Shown: positions 1-10,001, numbered from the stretch's first letter. The stretch is DNA of 64,000 bases from an uncultured Luminiphilus sp. (GCA_938091995.1 CALKNZ010000038.1:1-64000), one strand, 5' to 3'. Made by a program: numbers and translations. Notes: generated from the sequence alone by a model not told the origin.

Positions 1-989
1 AAATGCCGGTAGGCCGCCTGCGTTACCATGCGACCGCGAGGGGTGCGCAGCAGGTAACCCTGCTGAATGAGATAAGGCTCGAGCACATCTTCCAAAGTAC
101 CGCGCTCCTCGGATAACGCTGCTGCCAAACTGTCCACCCCAACAGGACCGCCCTCAAACTTCTCGATAAGCATAAGCAAAAGTCGGCGATCCAGGTGGTC
201 AAGGCCCAGTTGATCGACATTGAGCATGTCCAACGCCTGCTGAGCAACCAATTCGGTGACCTTGCCGTCTGATTTAACCTCGGCATAGTCTCGGACCCGA
301 CGCAACAGGCGGTTAGCAATACGCGGGGTTCCCCGGGCGCGTCGCGCCATCTCCCGGGCCCCTGAATCATCAACCGGGATTTCTAGCAACCTCGCTGATC
401 GGGCCACAATTTTTGCCAAATCGTCGACTTCGTAAAACTCTAGACGCTGTACGATGCCAAAGCGATCCCGCAGCGGCGAGGTTAAAAGACCCGCTCGAGT
501 TGTTGCTCCCACCAGTGTAAACGGGGGTAGGTCGAGCTTAATAGATCGAGCCGCAGGCCCCTCTCCGATCATAATATCCAGCTGGTAATCTTCCATAGCG
601 GGATAAAGGATCTCTTCGACGTAGGGACTTAGCCGATGAATTTCATCGATAAACAAGACATCGCCCGGCTCAAGATTAGTCATGAGGGCGGCAATATCGC
701 CTGCCTTCTCAAGGACCGGACCACTCGTCGTTTTTAGCGCAACGCCCATCTCGTGGGCGATAATACTCGCAAGGGTTGTCTTCCCCAGACCGGGAGGGCC
801 AAAAATAAGCGTGTGGTCGAGAGGCTCACCGCGCTGTCTTGCGGCTGTAAGAAAGATTTCCATCTGCTCGCGCACGACCCGCTGCCCCAAATATTCCTCC
901 AGGGTTTTAGGCCGAATTGCGCGATCCAGCTGCTCATCAGCGCGGACTCCGGGTTCCGGAGCGATTAATCGGTCCGTCTCGATAGTCAT
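1..989 (-). CDS. ruvB: Holliday junction branch-migration ATPase RuvB (3' end outside window)
   Basis: RuvB is the hexameric AAA+ motor that drives branch migration of Holliday junctions together with RuvA. The frame opens with MTIETDRLI and shows Walker A ([11 protein letters not shown]) and Walker B ([11 protein letters not shown]), then the sensor stretch [18 protein letters not shown]. About 329 codons lie in the window, so only the last 15-20 residues of a typical 340-350 residue RuvB are missing beyond base 1. The ATG overlaps the ruvA stop in an ATGA arrangement, which implies translational coupling. It is the last visible gene of fmdB-aspS-ruvCAB. Identification is certain; only the C-terminus is unseen. 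Confidence 0.97.
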   Translation of the reverse strand, partial: MTIETDRLIAPEPGVRADEQLDRAIRPKTLEEYLGQRVVREQMEIFLTAARQRGEPLDHTLIFGPPGLGKTTLASIIAHEMGVALKTTSGPVLEKAGDIAALMTNLEPGDVLFIDEIHRLSPYVEEILYPAMEDYQLDIMIGEGPAARSIKLDLPPFTLVGATTRAGLLTSPLRDRFGIVQRLEFYEVDDLAKIVARSARLLEIPVDDSGAREMARRARGTPRIANRLLRRVRDYAEVKSDGKVTELVAQQALDMLNVDQLGLDHLDRRLLLMLIEKFEGGPVGVDSLAAALSEERGTLEDVLEPYLIQQGYLLRTPRGRMVTQAAYRH

Positions 990-1615
990 CGATTTCCCTT
1001 AGGCGCTGACGCCTTTAAAGCCCGACGAATAAGCTCTTCGCTGGATTCGATCGTGTCATCGTCAACTGCCGCAACGAGCCGCGATGCCTCGGGGAGTTTG
1101 TAGCCCAATGCAACCAATGCTTGCTCGGCTTCGGTACGGCTATCCATCGCCGGCGCGGCTGACAGCATTTGATTCTGAGCCCCGGGTATTGCAGGGGACA
1201 GCTCCTCTAGCCATTTACCCGCCTTATCACGCATCTCCACCAGCAGTCGCTCTGCGGTTTTACGCCCCACTCCCGGTAACGCCACCAAAGTGGCCACATC
1301 ATCGCGTTGCAAGCATTGGGCAAAAGCCCGAGCATCGAGGCCCGACAACAGCGCCAGAGCAAGCTTTGGTCCGACCCCACTGACCTTGATCAACTCACGA
1401 AAAAGCCGTCGATCGGCCTCCTCTCTAAAACCATATAGCAGCTGAGCATCTTCCCTCACCACAAAATGGGTCAGCAGCGTGACTTCCTCTCCCACCTCGG
1501 GAAGATCAAACAGTGTGGTCATAGGGACTTGTATCTCGTACCCAATGCCACCCACGTCTAGAAGCAGTTCAGGGGGCCGCTTTACAATGAGGCGTCCGCG
1601 TAAATACCCTATCAT
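986..1615 (-). CDS. ruvA: Holliday junction DNA helicase subunit RuvA
   Basis: RuvA binds the four-way junction as a tetramer and loads RuvB. The 209 residues match the family's usual length of about 200. The N-terminal OB-fold begins MIGYLRG. Two helix-hairpin-helix motifs follow, around residues 76-90 ([14 protein letters not shown]) and 110-125 ([16 protein letters not shown]). The C-terminal third (about 160-205) is the flexible-linked domain III that contacts RuvB. It starts 9 bases after ruvC and overlaps ruvB by 4 bases, so ruvC-A-B is one transcription unit. No SOS (LexA) box was evident in the short gap before ruvC. Confidence 0.97.
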   Translation of the reverse strand: MIGYLRGRLIVKRPPELLLDVGGIGYEIQVPMTTLFDLPEVGEEVTLLTHFVVREDAQLLYGFREEADRRLFRELIKVSGVGPKLALALLSGLDARAFAQCLQRDDVATLVALPGVGRKTAERLLVEMRDKAGKWLEELSPAIPGAQNQMLSAAPAMDSRTEAEQALVALGYKLPEASRLVAAVDDDTIESSEELIRRALKASAPKGNR

Positions 1616-1624
1616 AAGGTCATC

Positions 1625-2143
1625 TCAGCGAGACCGACCACGGCTTCGCACCGTGGCAGGAACATGTTGTAAAGATTGACTCGAGTGCAAATGACACAAA
1701 GCTGTCGCCAGCCCATCAGCCGCATCCTCTTTAGGTGCAGCCGGTAGTTTCAACAATATTTTCACCATATGTTGTACCTGCTCTTTACTCGCTGCCCCGG
1801 TACCAACAACGGCTAACTTGATTTGACGTGCAGCATATTCATACACGTCCATGCCTCGGTTAACGCAGGCCGCCATCGCAGCGCCGCGAGCATGCCCAAG
1901 TTTCAGTGCGGCATCGGGGTTTCGCGCCAAAAACACCTGCTCGATAGCCAACTCGTCGGGGTCGAATTCGTCAATAATGCTGTTAAGTGAAGAAAATAGC
2001 ACCCCCAGCCGAGGCCCCAAAGGCTGGTCGACTGGCAATCGAATAATGCCGCTGGTTACATAAACAGCGGCCGTCCCTTGCGTCCTGATGACGCCGAACC
2101 CAGTTTTTCTCGAGCCGGGATCGATACCCAGAATCGTGGCCAT
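1625..2143 (-). CDS. ruvC: Crossover junction endodeoxyribonuclease RuvC
   Basis: RuvC is the resolvase that nicks Holliday junctions after RuvAB action. The 172-residue protein has the RNase H-like core, with the expected acidic metal ligands visible: D8 in [11 protein letters not shown]68 in [12 protein letters not shown], and D140/D143 in [14 protein letters not shown]. It lies 73 bases after aspS and 9 bases before ruvA. In many gammaproteobacteria yebC sits between aspS and ruvC; here it does not. Confidence 0.97.
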   Translation of the reverse strand: MATILGIDPGSRKTGFGVIRTQGTAAVYVTSGIIRLPVDQPLGPRLGVLFSSLNSIIDEFDPDELAIEQVFLARNPDAALKLGHARGAAMAACVNRGMDVYEYAARQIKLAVVGTGAASKEQVQHMVKILLKLPAAPKEDAADGLATALCHLHSSQSLQHVPATVRSRGRSR

Positions 2144-2216
2144 GGCAACTCCCTTGTCGCTGACTGCATTCTGACTGAAACCAAGCCCAACGTCACAGAA
2201 ACGTGACCTTTAACTG

Positions 2217-3995
2217 CTATTCGCTTTTAGCCACGTCCGCACGACGCAATTTGATGCTCAACTCCCGAAGTTGCGCATCACTGACACGCCCAGGGGCCTC
2301 GGTCATCACACAAGATGCCGTTTGAGTTTTAGGGAAGGCGATCACGTCTCTAATCGATTGCCCACCCACCATCAGTGTCACCAATCGATCAAGGCCGAAC
2401 GCGAGACCACCATGGGGTGGTGCCCCGTACTGCAAGGCTGTTAGCAAGAAGCCAAACTTTTCTGCAGCCTCAGCAGGATCAATACCCAAGACATCAAAAA
2501 CAGCCTGCTGCATATCCGGGCGGTGTATTCTTATTGAGCCACCTCCAAGTTCAGACCCATTGAGCACCATGTCATAAGCTCGGGATAAGGCCTCTGATGG
2601 ACTTTCTCGCAACGCAATCTCATCACATGACGGCGCGGTAAATGGATGATGCAGGGGCGTCAATCCACCTTTGCCATCCTCTTCAAACATGGGGAAATCA
2701 ACAACCCACAGAGGAGCCCAACCCGCCTCGACAAGACCCAAGTCTTCCGCCACCTTAAGGCGCAGAGCCCCGAGAGCTTCATTGACGATCTTGCGCTTGT
2801 CAGCACCGAAGAAAATAATATCGCCATCTTTAGCCTCGAGCCGATCCATTAATTGATGGACGACCTCTTCAGGCATGAATTTAAGGATGGGCGATTGCAG
2901 ACCCTCGAGACCCTTGGCCAGCTCATTAACCTTGATCCAGGCTAGCCCCCGTGCGCCATATACGCTGACATGACGGGTGTAATCATCAATTTCTTTTCGC
3001 GACAACTTAGCGCCACCATCAACCTTAAGTGCCGCAACACGACCGGATGAGTCCTGGGCGGGGCCGCTGAATACCTTGAACTCTACCCCTGACATTAAAT
3101 CGTCAATAGAAACAAGCTCCAGCTTAATACGAAGATCAGGCTTGTCTGAACCGTAACGCTCCATAGCTTCATGCCATGTCATATGAGGGAAGTCACCGAG
3201 ATCGACATTGAGGTGCTCGGTAAAAACCGATCGAACCAAACCCTCAGTCAAAGACATGATCTCCGACTCTTCCAAAAATGAGGTCTCCAAATCGATCTGG
3301 GTAAATTCGGGCTGACGATCGGCCCGCAAATCCTCGTCTCTGAAGCATCGAGCTATTTGGTAATACCGGTCAAACCCAGACACCATCAGCAGCTGCTTAA
3401 ACAACTGTGGAGACTGGGGCAAAGCAAAAAAATCGCCTTCATGAGTCCGACTGGGCACCAAATAGTCACGCGCACCCTCGGGTGTAGCACGAGTTAGGAT
3501 GGGCGTTTCAATATCGAGAAACCCGTGTCCGTCTAGATACTGGCGAATCGATGAGGTCAACCGAGCACGAAATATCAGATTGTTCTGCATTTCGGGCCGT
3601 CGCAAATCCATGTAGCGGAATTTCAGTCGAACGTCCTCGCCAACCGAATGATGTGCATCAAGGGGAAATGGCGGCGTCGCAGACTCGCTCAGCAGATCGA
3701 TCTCTTTTCCCAGTATCTCTATAGATCCCGTTGCCATCGTGGGGTTGATAGTGGCCTCGCCGCGAGCACGAACGCGACCGGTGATTTTTAAAACATATTC
3801 ACTGCGTACTCGGTCGGCTAGCGCAAACGCAGATTCGGTATCAGGGTCAAACACGACCTGTACGATCCCTTCACGGTCACGCATATCCAGAAAAATAACC
3901 CCGCCGTGATCACGGCGTCGATCTACCCAACCGTAAAGGGTTACTGTGTCATCGATATCCGATTCACTGACCAAGCCGCAATAATGTGTTCGCAT
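2217..3995 (-). CDS. aspS: Aspartyl-tRNA synthetase (bacterial type)
   Basis: This enzyme charges tRNA-Asp with aspartate in the cytosol. At 592 residues it is the long bacterial form: an N-terminal OB anticodon-binding domain ([20 protein letters not shown], about 19-38), the class II catalytic core with motif 2 ([14 protein letters not shown]), a GAD insertion domain in the middle, and motif 3 ([10 protein letters not shown]) near the end. A GGTGA Shine-Dalgarno lies about 7 bases before the ATG. It follows the FmdB-family gene by 39 bases. Whether it also makes Asp-tRNA-Asn cannot be read here, because no gatCAB or asnS lies in the window. Confidence 0.97.
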   Translation of the reverse strand: MRTHYCGLVSESDIDDTVTLYGWVDRRRDHGGVIFLDMRDREGIVQVVFDPDTESAFALADRVRSEYVLKITGRVRARGEATINPTMATGSIEILGKEIDLLSESATPPFPLDAHHSVGEDVRLKFRYMDLRRPEMQNNLIFRARLTSSIRQYLDGHGFLDIETPILTRATPEGARDYLVPSRTHEGDFFALPQSPQLFKQLLMVSGFDRYYQIARCFRDEDLRADRQPEFTQIDLETSFLEESEIMSLTEGLVRSVFTEHLNVDLGDFPHMTWHEAMERYGSDKPDLRIKLELVSIDDLMSGVEFKVFSGPAQDSSGRVAALKVDGGAKLSRKEIDDYTRHVSVYGARGLAWIKVNELAKGLEGLQSPILKFMPEEVVHQLMDRLEAKDGDIIFFGADKRKIVNEALGALRLKVAEDLGLVEAGWAPLWVVDFPMFEEDGKGGLTPLHHPFTAPSCDEIALRESPSEALSRAYDMVLNGSELGGGSIRIHRPDMQQAVFDVLGIDPAEAAEKFGFLLTALQYGAPPHGGLAFGLDRLVTLMVGGQSIRDVIAFPKTQTASCVMTEAPGRVSDAQLRELSIKLRRADVAKSE

Positions 3996-4034
3996 ACTAT
4001 TTTCACCATGTCCCTACGGGGGTTTTAACGTCAG

Positions 4035-4385
4035 TTATGGGGTAGTCGTCTTACCCGACTGACCAGAGGGTTTTTTTGCTTCTCCAGATGCCCCAGACGA
4101 GCCCTCTGAGCTCGTCTTGGCACCGCCCTCACTTTTGCCGGCATTGGATTTGTCATCGGAACTGCTTCGAGCTTTATCGTCACCCGCAAGATTTTTCTGA
4201 TTTCCGGTCTTGAAGTCGGTCTCGTACCATCCGCTGCCAGCCAATCTAAACGCAGGCGCGCTAACTTGCTTGCGCAAGGTCTCTTTCCCACATTCAGGGC
4301 AAGTTGTAAGCAGTGCGTCTGACAGCTTCTGTAAGGCTTCAAGCTGATGTGAGCAGTCACTGCACCGGTAGTCATAAATCGGCAC
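4035..4385 (-). CDS. FmdB-family zinc-ribbon protein
   Basis: A 116-residue protein with the FmdB/CxxC_CxxC_SSSS N-terminal zinc ribbon: MPIYDYRC, C8xxC11 and C29xxC32 (TCPEC). The remaining two thirds (about 60-116) is a low-complexity tail rich in Ser, Gly, Lys and Ala with no recognisable fold. The family was named after a putative regulator of formamidase but is widespread, and in gammaproteobacteria it often sits directly upstream of aspS, as here. The molecular role is unknown; nucleic acid or protein binding is only a guess from the ribbon and charged tail. Confidence 0.9.
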   Translation of the reverse strand: MPIYDYRCSDCSHQLEALQKLSDALLTTCPECGKETLRKQVSAPAFRLAGSGWYETDFKTGNQKNLAGDDKARSSSDDKSNAGKSEGGAKTSSEGSSGASGEAKKPSGQSGKTTTP

Positions 4386-4411
4386 GTTGGTGTCTCCCAG
4401 CAGGAACAGCT

Positions 4412-4430
4412 AATTTGTTCCGGGCAAATT
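4412..4430. promoter_or_regulatory. Short inverted repeat upstream of fmdB-aspS
   Basis: AATTTG and CAAATT arms flank a 7-base spacer, 27 bases upstream of the fmdB start codon. This is the position of a promoter or operator for the fmdB-aspS-ruvCAB unit. No binding protein can be named. Confidence 0.25.
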
Positions 4431-4617
4431 GAGTTGAAATTAGAAACTTGTGAGGGTGCGGAGAGTACCGGAAAAGCACATCTGTTTAAACCAAAGTTGG
4501 CTCAGATTTCATCGAGAGGGGTTATTTTAACGTCTGCTTTCGGCCCGCAAGGGATACCGCTTATCGGCTGCCACCGGCAAACCCTAACCTTCGGTCTAGG
4601 TTGCGCAAGTCTTGAAA

Positions 4618-4645
4618 TTCCCTCGGAGCCGAAGCTCCAAGGGAA
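4618..4645 (-). terminator. Hairpin terminator of the HU-like gene
   Basis: A 12-base-pair stem with one mismatch and a CGAA loop lies 14 bases past the stop of the HU-like gene. On the minus strand it is followed by a short TTT run only, so it is a weak intrinsic terminator or a 3' stabilising hairpin. The rest of the gap 4431-4617 shows no gene. Confidence 0.55.
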
Positions 4646-4658
4646 CAGCAGAAAAAGC

Positions 4659-5084
4659 CTACGAGTTGGCGAATTCCTTCATTTTCTTCAGAGGACGAAT
4701 CTTCACCGCTGTACTGGCGGGCTTCGCCTTAAACATTGTCTCTTCTCCGGTAAAAGGATTGATACCCTTACGCGCCTTAACGGCTGGCTTGCGTACCGTC
4801 GTAATTTTCATCATGCCCGGGATTGTGAACTCCCCAGCACCGCGTTTTTTGATGCTACCTTCAATTAACGCGTCCATTTGCTGCATTACGTCAGAGACCT
4901 GCTTTTTAGTCAGACCGGTGTTATCAGCGATAGTGCCAACGATCTGGGTCTTGGTCATCTTGGTAGAGATGGCCTTCACTTTTGCAGGAGCCGCCTTGGC
5001 TGCCGGCTTTTTAGCGGGCGCCTTCTTGGCTGCTGCTTTTTTCTTTGCGGGTGCTTTCTTTGCTGCTGCTTTTTTGGTTGCCAT
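4659..5084 (-). CDS. HU-family DNA-binding protein with N-terminal Lys/Ala tail
   Basis: A nucleoid-associated protein of 141 residues against about 90 for ordinary HU. Residues 1-38 are an unstructured histone H1-like tail built from repeats of AAAKKAPAKK. Residues from about 42 on are the HU/IHF fold: the dimerisation helices (KTQIVGTIADNTGLTKKQVS) and the DNA-binding beta arm region with RKPAVKARKGINPFTG. It starts with a good Shine-Dalgarno (AAGGTGAT). It is monocistronic and divergent from proS. The tail probably adds non-specific DNA binding and compaction; that is inference from similarity to eukaryotic H1 tails. A similar tail occurs on the phasin-like protein at 44971. Confidence 0.9.
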   Translation of the reverse strand: MATKKAAAKKAPAKKKAAAKKAPAKKPAAKAAPAKVKAISTKMTKTQIVGTIADNTGLTKKQVSDVMQQMDALIEGSIKKRGAGEFTIPGMMKITTVRKPAVKARKGINPFTGEETMFKAKPASTAVKIRPLKKMKEFANS

Positions 5085-5216
5085 GGGTCTTTATCACCTT
5101 TTAATTAGTGGTATGGAGACTGGGTAACCGACTTCAAAACCTTACTGATAAGGCTTCAAAGTGCAGTTCCGCAGATTCAACACGAGAATATGCTGTAAAA
5201 CAAGGGGTTTTTTTCT

Positions 5217-5253
5217 AAAAACACGCAAAAACTCCTGTTTTTTTAGTGTTTTT
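5217..5253. repeat. AT-rich nested inverted repeat between HU-like gene and proS
   Basis: AAAAACAC pairs with GTGTTTTT and, inside it, AAAAAC pairs with GTTTTT around a TCCT loop, giving a 14-pair two-step hairpin. It lies between two divergent genes, so it is not a terminator of a neighbouring gene. It could be an operator, a bent DNA segment or part of the proS leader. A further small repeat (CCTTA-CTGA-TAAGG) lies near 5135 closer to the HU-like gene. Confidence 0.45.
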
Positions 5254-5341
5254 TCCCGAGTACAAAGTTATGGCAAGTTCGCTTCCGCCCATAGCCGTCT
5301 CTACGTACAATTATGACCTTTGTTTTCGGAGTCGCACTATC

Positions 5342-7048
5342 ATGCGTGCCAGTCAGTTTTTACTATCAACACTCAAAGAAACACCCGCCGATGCTGAGGT
5401 CATTAGCCACCAGCTCATGTTGCGAGCCGGCCTCATTCGACGAGTAGCAGCAGGAATCTACAACTGGATGCCGCTAGGGTTGCGTGTGCTCCGTCGTGTC
5501 GAGCAGGTTGTTAGGGAAGAAATGTGTCGTGCCGGCGCACTGGAAATTAGCATGCCGGTAGTACAACCCGCAGAACTTTGGCTGGAATCTGGTCGTTGGG
5601 AACAATATGGCCCAGAGCTAGCACGACTTCATGATCGACACGACCGGGACTTTTGCCTCGGACCCACCCATGAGGAGATCATTACGTCTCTCGGCCGTAA
5701 TGAAATCAAAAGCTATAAACAGCTGCCTTTAAATTTCTTTCAAATTCAGACCAAGTTTCGCGACGAAATTCGTCCCAGATTTGGCGTGATGCGATCACGA
5801 GAATTTATTATGAAAGATGCTTATTCATTTCATACCGATCAAGCTTCTCTGGAACAAACCTATTGGCGCATGCATGAAGCTTACACGACCATTTTTACCC
5901 GGCTGGGACTCAATTTTCGGTCAGTTGAGGCTGACACAGGCTCCATAGGCGGCAGTCACTCCCACGAATTTCATGTCCTTGCAGATTCAGGGGAAGATGC
6001 CATCGCCTTTTCAGACACTAGCAATTACGCAGCGAATGTCGAGCTAGCACCCGCGCTAGCGATCGCCTCCGAGACGGAAATCGGTGACTCCTTGAAGTTT
6101 GCAACACCGGGGATCAAAACCATTGATGACCTTGTCAATCAAGCAGACATTGCCATTACCGAAACGATCAAAACTCTATTTGTGAAAGGCGAAGATGACG
6201 ATATCGTTGCCTTGGTCCTCCGGGGTGACCATCGACTGAACAGCCTTAAAGCGGAGAAAATTACCGGCATTGTTTCGCCGATAGAAATGGCAGAAGAGTC
6301 TAGAGTCTTAGCCGTTGCTGGCGCAGGCTTTGGTTCTCTAGGCCCTGTTGGTCTCGATACCCGCATTATTGTTGATCAAAGCGCGGCAGCCCTTAACAGC
6401 TTTGTGTGCGGTGCCAATGAAGAGGGTTTCCACCTGAGGGGTGTTAACTGGCCCCGAGACGTGCCCAATTTTGAAATCGCCGATATACGCGACGCGGTTG
6501 CCGGAGATGCCAGCCCTTGTGGCGAGGGAAGTTTGGAGATTCGTCGTGGCATTGAAGTTGGTCATATCTTTCAGCTGGGTACCAAATACAGCGAAGCCAT
6601 GAAGGCTGTAGTCCTCAATGAAGAGGGAAAATCTGTGCCGATGGCCATGGGATGTTACGGGATCGGCGTGACCCGCATTGTTGCCGCGGCCATCGAGCAA
6701 CATCACGATGAACAGGGTATTGTGTGGCCTAAAGCCATGGCGCCCTTTGAGGTCGCTTTGGTACCGCTGAATATGGATAAATCAGAGGCCGTAGCAGCGG
6801 CCACTGAGGCACTTTACGAACAGCTCATGAGTTTGGGGGTGGAGGTGTTCATGGATGATCGTAAAGAGCGGCCCGGCGTTAAATTCGCTCAAATGGAGCT
6901 CGTTGGCATTCCAATACGCGTCACTTTGGGCGATCGGTCCCTCGCAGAGGGCAATATCGAGCTGCAAGAGCGCACCGGTGAACACAAGCAATTGATTCCA
7001 GTTGCGGAGGCTGCCAACGCTATCATCGCCATGATTCGAAGTGATTAA
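5342..7048 (+). CDS. proS: Prolyl-tRNA synthetase
   Basis: This enzyme charges tRNA-Pro. The ATG at 5342 gives [20 protein letters not shown], the canonical start of bacterial-type ProRS, and a 568-residue protein (E. coli 572). It is preceded by GGAG at a 10-base spacing. The frame stays open upstream to 5246, but those 32 residues are not family-like. Visible parts are the class II core ([14 protein letters not shown]), a middle editing (INS/YbaK-like) domain at about 220-410, motif 3 ([12 protein letters not shown]) and the C-terminal anticodon domain ([18 protein letters not shown]). Its stop overlaps the next gene by 8 bases. Confidence 0.97.
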   Translation: MRASQFLLSTLKETPADAEVISHQLMLRAGLIRRVAAGIYNWMPLGLRVLRRVEQVVREEMCRAGALEISMPVVQPAELWLESGRWEQYGPELARLHDRHDRDFCLGPTHEEIITSLGRNEIKSYKQLPLNFFQIQTKFRDEIRPRFGVMRSREFIMKDAYSFHTDQASLEQTYWRMHEAYTTIFTRLGLNFRSVEADTGSIGGSHSHEFHVLADSGEDAIAFSDTSNYAANVELAPALAIASETEIGDSLKFATPGIKTIDDLVNQADIAITETIKTLFVKGEDDDIVALVLRGDHRLNSLKAEKITGIVSPIEMAEESRVLAVAGAGFGSLGPVGLDTRIIVDQSAAALNSFVCGANEEGFHLRGVNWPRDVPNFEIADIRDAVAGDASPCGEGSLEIRRGIEVGHIFQLGTKYSEAMKAVVLNEEGKSVPMAMGCYGIGVTRIVAAAIEQHHDEQGIVWPKAMAPFEVALVPLNMDKSEAVAAATEALYEQLMSLGVEVFMDDRKERPGVKFAQMELVGIPIRVTLGDRSLAEGNIELQERTGEHKQLIPVAEAANAIIAMIRSD

Positions 7049-7625
7049 TATCATCAGAGCCGGCCTACTGCTGTGCTTGTGGGGCTGGATTTCCCTTACC
7101 GCAGTAGCAAGCACTGACGAACGAACCGCCATGCGGGACTTTCTAGAGCAATCTATTGCCGGCGCTACCAGTTTCGAAGATCGCTTTGACGCAGAGGTTT
7201 GGCTGCTTGATATGCAGAACCGTCTTACGCCCTTCATGCCAGACGCACAGGAGCGGGTACAGTTTTTGACGCTGCTGCATCGGGAGGCGCTGGCAGCTCA
7301 ATTACCTCCTGAGTTGGTATTAGCTCTTATTGAAGTCGAGAGCCACTTTGACCAATTTGCAGTATCTAGGGCTGGGGCGCAGGGATACATGCAAGTCATG
7401 CCCTTTTGGAAGGATGAAATTGGCAGGCCCGAGGACAATCTGACAGGCAGTGAGGTCAACCTGCGTTACGGCTGCAGAATTCTACAATTCTACTGGCAGC
7501 GAGAATCGGGGGACTTACATCGTGCGCTGGCCGCTTATAATGGCTCACTGGGTAGCCGCACCTATAGCGATAAAGTTTATCGCGCCTGGGAAAGTCGCTG
7601 GCGTACCGCGCCCCTTGACTGGTAG
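7041..7625 (+). CDS. Lytic transglycosylase, SLT/GH23 domain, secreted
   Basis: A periplasmic murein lytic transglycosylase of 194 residues. An N-terminal signal peptide (about 1-24, hydrophobic [17 protein letters not shown]) precedes a linker and the SLT fold. The catalytic Glu is E100 in [10 protein letters not shown], followed by [11 protein letters not shown] and the AAYNG motif. It begins with GTG inside the proS stop region, so translation is coupled to proS. The short size resembles MltC/Slt-type catalytic domains without partner domains. The exact subfamily and substrate preference cannot be told. Confidence 0.9.
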   Translation: MINIIRAGLLLCLWGWISLTAVASTDERTAMRDFLEQSIAGATSFEDRFDAEVWLLDMQNRLTPFMPDAQERVQFLTLLHREALAAQLPPELVLALIEVESHFDQFAVSRAGAQGYMQVMPFWKDEIGRPEDNLTGSEVNLRYGCRILQFYWQRESGDLHRALAAYNGSLGSRTYSDKVYRAWESRWRTAPLDW

Positions 7626-7700
7626 TTTGTCGACAGTCGTGCTGAGCGAGGGTAGCTTTACCTCACTAAAAGTACATTTAAAACGAGGGACTCGCGCAGC

Positions 7701-8540
7701 ATGGTCGACCTGCAAGCATTTACTCGCTGGAATTCTGATCTCGCTAAAACAGTGGGCGCAATAGGTGGGGATGACTTCTTCAATCAGCTCTTCTCAGCTC
7801 TCGCTGATCAGGTCGCCCACATTTACCCTCAAATCTGGCTATACCATCGCGACCTGCCCCCCAGAGTGCTCTATCACGAGATACCCGCTCATGCCGTCGA
7901 GCTGCAGATTGACCGTTACCTTGAAGGGCCGTATCGGGAGGATCCATTTTATCAAATATCGATGAACAGTCCGCGCAGCAGCATTTACAAACTGGGTCGC
8001 CTAACGGGAAACACCTTTCAAGACAGCGGCTACTACCGTGATTACTACGGCGACACCGGCACCTGCGATGAGATTATTTTTCTAACGCGCCTAGACGATG
8101 GCAGCGTTGTGAACTTTTGTATCATGCGCAATGACAGTGACACCCCCTTCAACGATGAAGAATACAATTTGCTTTACAGCGTATCCGAAATTGTCGCATC
8201 GCTCATTCAGTCACACTGCCATCGGGACGACTTTGCAACCACCAACCTATTGCAACCGGGCCTCGACGCGCAAATAGACCTCGCGTTTCGAACCTTCGGA
8301 CAGGATTTTGTCAGTCCACGCGAGCGCGAAGTCTTAGAACTCATGCTAAGGGGCTACGGGGCAGATACCTCTGCCGAGCGACTTTCAATCTCCCTTGAGA
8401 CAGTACGGCGGCATCGAAAATCACTTTACAAGAAACTCGATGTATCTTGTCAGGCCGACTTATTTGCACTGTTTATCAATACGATGCCCTACATCGGCAG
8501 TGCGCTCGGCGGTGACCCTTTGTCGGTTTACATGAAATAG
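7701..8540 (+). CDS. LuxR-type transcriptional regulator
   Basis: A 279-residue regulator with a LuxR/FixJ helix-turn-helix at about 203-262 (SPREREVLELMLRG, then ETVRRHRKSLYKKL). The first 180 residues form an unrecognised sensor region rich in aromatic and acidic residues. It is not a response-regulator receiver, since no D-D-K pattern is seen, and it lacks the clear motifs of acyl-homoserine-lactone domains. It ends in an intrinsic terminator and is followed 108 bases later by the glutamine-synthetase-family gene, which it may control. The ATG at 7701 follows a weak ribosome site. Confidence 0.85.
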   Translation: MVDLQAFTRWNSDLAKTVGAIGGDDFFNQLFSALADQVAHIYPQIWLYHRDLPPRVLYHEIPAHAVELQIDRYLEGPYREDPFYQISMNSPRSSIYKLGRLTGNTFQDSGYYRDYYGDTGTCDEIIFLTRLDDGSVVNFCIMRNDSDTPFNDEEYNLLYSVSEIVASLIQSHCHRDDFATTNLLQPGLDAQIDLAFRTFGQDFVSPREREVLELMLRGYGADTSAERLSISLETVRRHRKSLYKKLDVSCQADLFALFINTMPYIGSALGGDPLSVYMK

Positions 8541-8565
8541 ACCGCAAATCTTTGAACTGGCTCAC

Positions 8566-8592
8566 AAAAATGGGCCTGGTATTGCCCTTTTT
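8566..8592 (+). terminator. Intrinsic terminator after the LuxR-type gene
   Basis: A-rich 5' arm, GGGC/GCCC core stem with an 8-base loop and a TTTTT tail, 25 bases after the stop codon. It should separate the regulator from the downstream ligase gene at least partly. Confidence 0.7.
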
Positions 8593-8608
8593 GGGGCATT
8601 GCCTGCTT

Positions 8609-8621
8609 AGGTGCAACACCT
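8609..8621. promoter_or_regulatory. Short inverted repeat upstream of the GS-family gene
   Basis: AGGTG-CAA-CACCT lies between the terminator and the GTG start at 8649. The position suits an operator for the adjacent LuxR-type protein, but nothing in the sequence proves binding. Confidence 0.3.
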
Positions 8622-8648
8622 CAGACTTTCGCCTCTCCCTATAAAGCG

Positions 8649-10001
8649 GTGATACCCGTGCAACGCGAAGTCGACTTATTCCTGAAGGCCTATCCCTCTG
8701 TTGAAATGATTGAGGCACTTATTACTGACTGTAATGGTGTCGCAAGAGGTAAGTGGATTCCTCGGGGAAAAATACAATCTGTCTTGGACGACGGCTTGAA
8801 GCTACCCAAATCTGCGCTCGGGTTAGACATTTGGGGAAGAGACATTCCTGAGTTGGCCCATGCCAACGGCGATATTGACGGCTACTGCATGGCCGTTGAG
8901 GACTCTCTGAAGCCTGTCTTAACTCCCCGCGGTACCGATCAAGGGCAATTGATCATGACGATGACCGACGAAACCGGTGCCCCTTACATGGGTGACCCTA
9001 GGCAAATTCTTGCTAAGGTCGTGTCCGGATTTTCTGAGCGAAATCTAAAACCCTGCATGGCCGCTGAACTCGAGTTCTACCTGCTACCTGACCCCGGCCG
9101 TGATAAACCATTGCGGAGTGCCCTTGATAGCCTCGATACGTTGGGTGGCAATCTGTATGCACTGAATGAGCTCGATCATCATAGTGAGATGCTGGACCTT
9201 CTGCGGGAAACCTTCAAGACTCAGGATCTCCCTTACGAAGGTATTATCAAGGAATCTGCTCCGGCTCAATTCGAAATCAATATGGCCCATAGCGATGACG
9301 TTATGCTGATGGCGGATCAAATCATTCGCATGCAGCGCTGTATTCGCAGGGTTGCCAGCCAGTGCAACCTAATCGCCAGCTTTATGCCCAAGCCCTTGGA
9401 CAATGAAGCAGGCAACGGGATGCATATTCACTGCAGCGTGCTCGAGGAGCGAGGGCTCAATATCTTCAATGACGGTAATGATGAAGGCAGTCCTTTACTA
9501 AAACAGGCCATCGCGGGATGTTTAGAGCTAATGCCAGACTCTATGCTGATCTTTGCACCCAGCTACAATGCCTATAGACGTTTCCAAGCGGGGAATCATG
9601 CCCCTACCGTTCCAACATGGGGCTATGACAATCGCACCACGGCACTTCGCGTTCCTTCGGGACCGCAGACCGCCTTGCGCATTGAGCACCGTGTTGCGGG
9701 TGCCGACGCTAATCCCTATTTAGTGATGGCGGTCATGCTAGCTGGCATTCTTCACGGACTGGAAAATAAAATGGAGCCCCCGGCGCCCATTGAAGGTAAC
9801 GCCTGGGAGATGAAGCATGAAACTGCTGACCTTCCCTGCCTGATGAACGTAGCCGTGGAAAAATTTCTTAATTCACCCCTTATTGAAAAATATCTGAGCG
9901 CCGAATTTCAGCTACTCTTTGGAAAGACCAAAGAGCAAGAGCTGAATGAGTTTCAGCGACGCGTCACCGATTTTGAGATTGACAGCTATCTTCGGGGTTG
10001 A
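8649..10001 (+). CDS. Glutamine synthetase family protein, gamma-glutamylpolyamine synthetase-like (PuuA-like)
   Basis: A 450-residue ATP-dependent ligase of the GlnA superfamily. Visible are the metal/glutamate motif AELEFYLLP, the NGMHIHCS motif, the ATP-region APSYNAYRRFQAGNHAPTVPTWGYDNRTTA (in parts) and RIEHRVAGADANPYL near the end. The adenylylation tyrosine region of true GlnA is absent and the start (LITDCNGVARGKWIPR) is typical of PuuA-like enzymes, which glutamylate putrescine or other amines. True ammonia-assimilating GlnA is unlikely. It starts with GTG (8649), with a second in-frame GTG at 8658 and no strong ribosome site. The upstream LuxR-type gene is a plausible regulator; no other puu genes are nearby, so the substrate is uncertain. 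Confidence 0.85.
   Translation: MIPVQREVDLFLKAYPSVEMIEALITDCNGVARGKWIPRGKIQSVLDDGLKLPKSALGLDIWGRDIPELAHANGDIDGYCMAVEDSLKPVLTPRGTDQGQLIMTMTDETGAPYMGDPRQILAKVVSGFSERNLKPCMAAELEFYLLPDPGRDKPLRSALDSLDTLGGNLYALNELDHHSEMLDLLRETFKTQDLPYEGIIKESAPAQFEINMAHSDDVMLMADQIIRMQRCIRRVASQCNLIASFMPKPLDNEAGNGMHIHCSVLEERGLNIFNDGNDEGSPLLKQAIAGCLELMPDSMLIFAPSYNAYRRFQAGNHAPTVPTWGYDNRTTALRVPSGPQTALRIEHRVAGADANPYLVMAVMLAGILHGLENKMEPPAPIEGNAWEMKHETADLPCLMNVAVEKFLNSPLIEKYLSAEFQLLFGKTKEQELNEFQRRVTDFEIDSYLRG

Noticed and set aside
4434-4868. 144-codon open frame on the plus strand
   Set aside because: It overlaps the 3' end of the HU-like gene and its terminator and shows no family features.
5246-5341. Longer N-terminus for ProRS
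   Set aside because: The 32 extra residues include hairpin sequence and do not resemble ProRS; the ATG at 5342 gives the canonical start.
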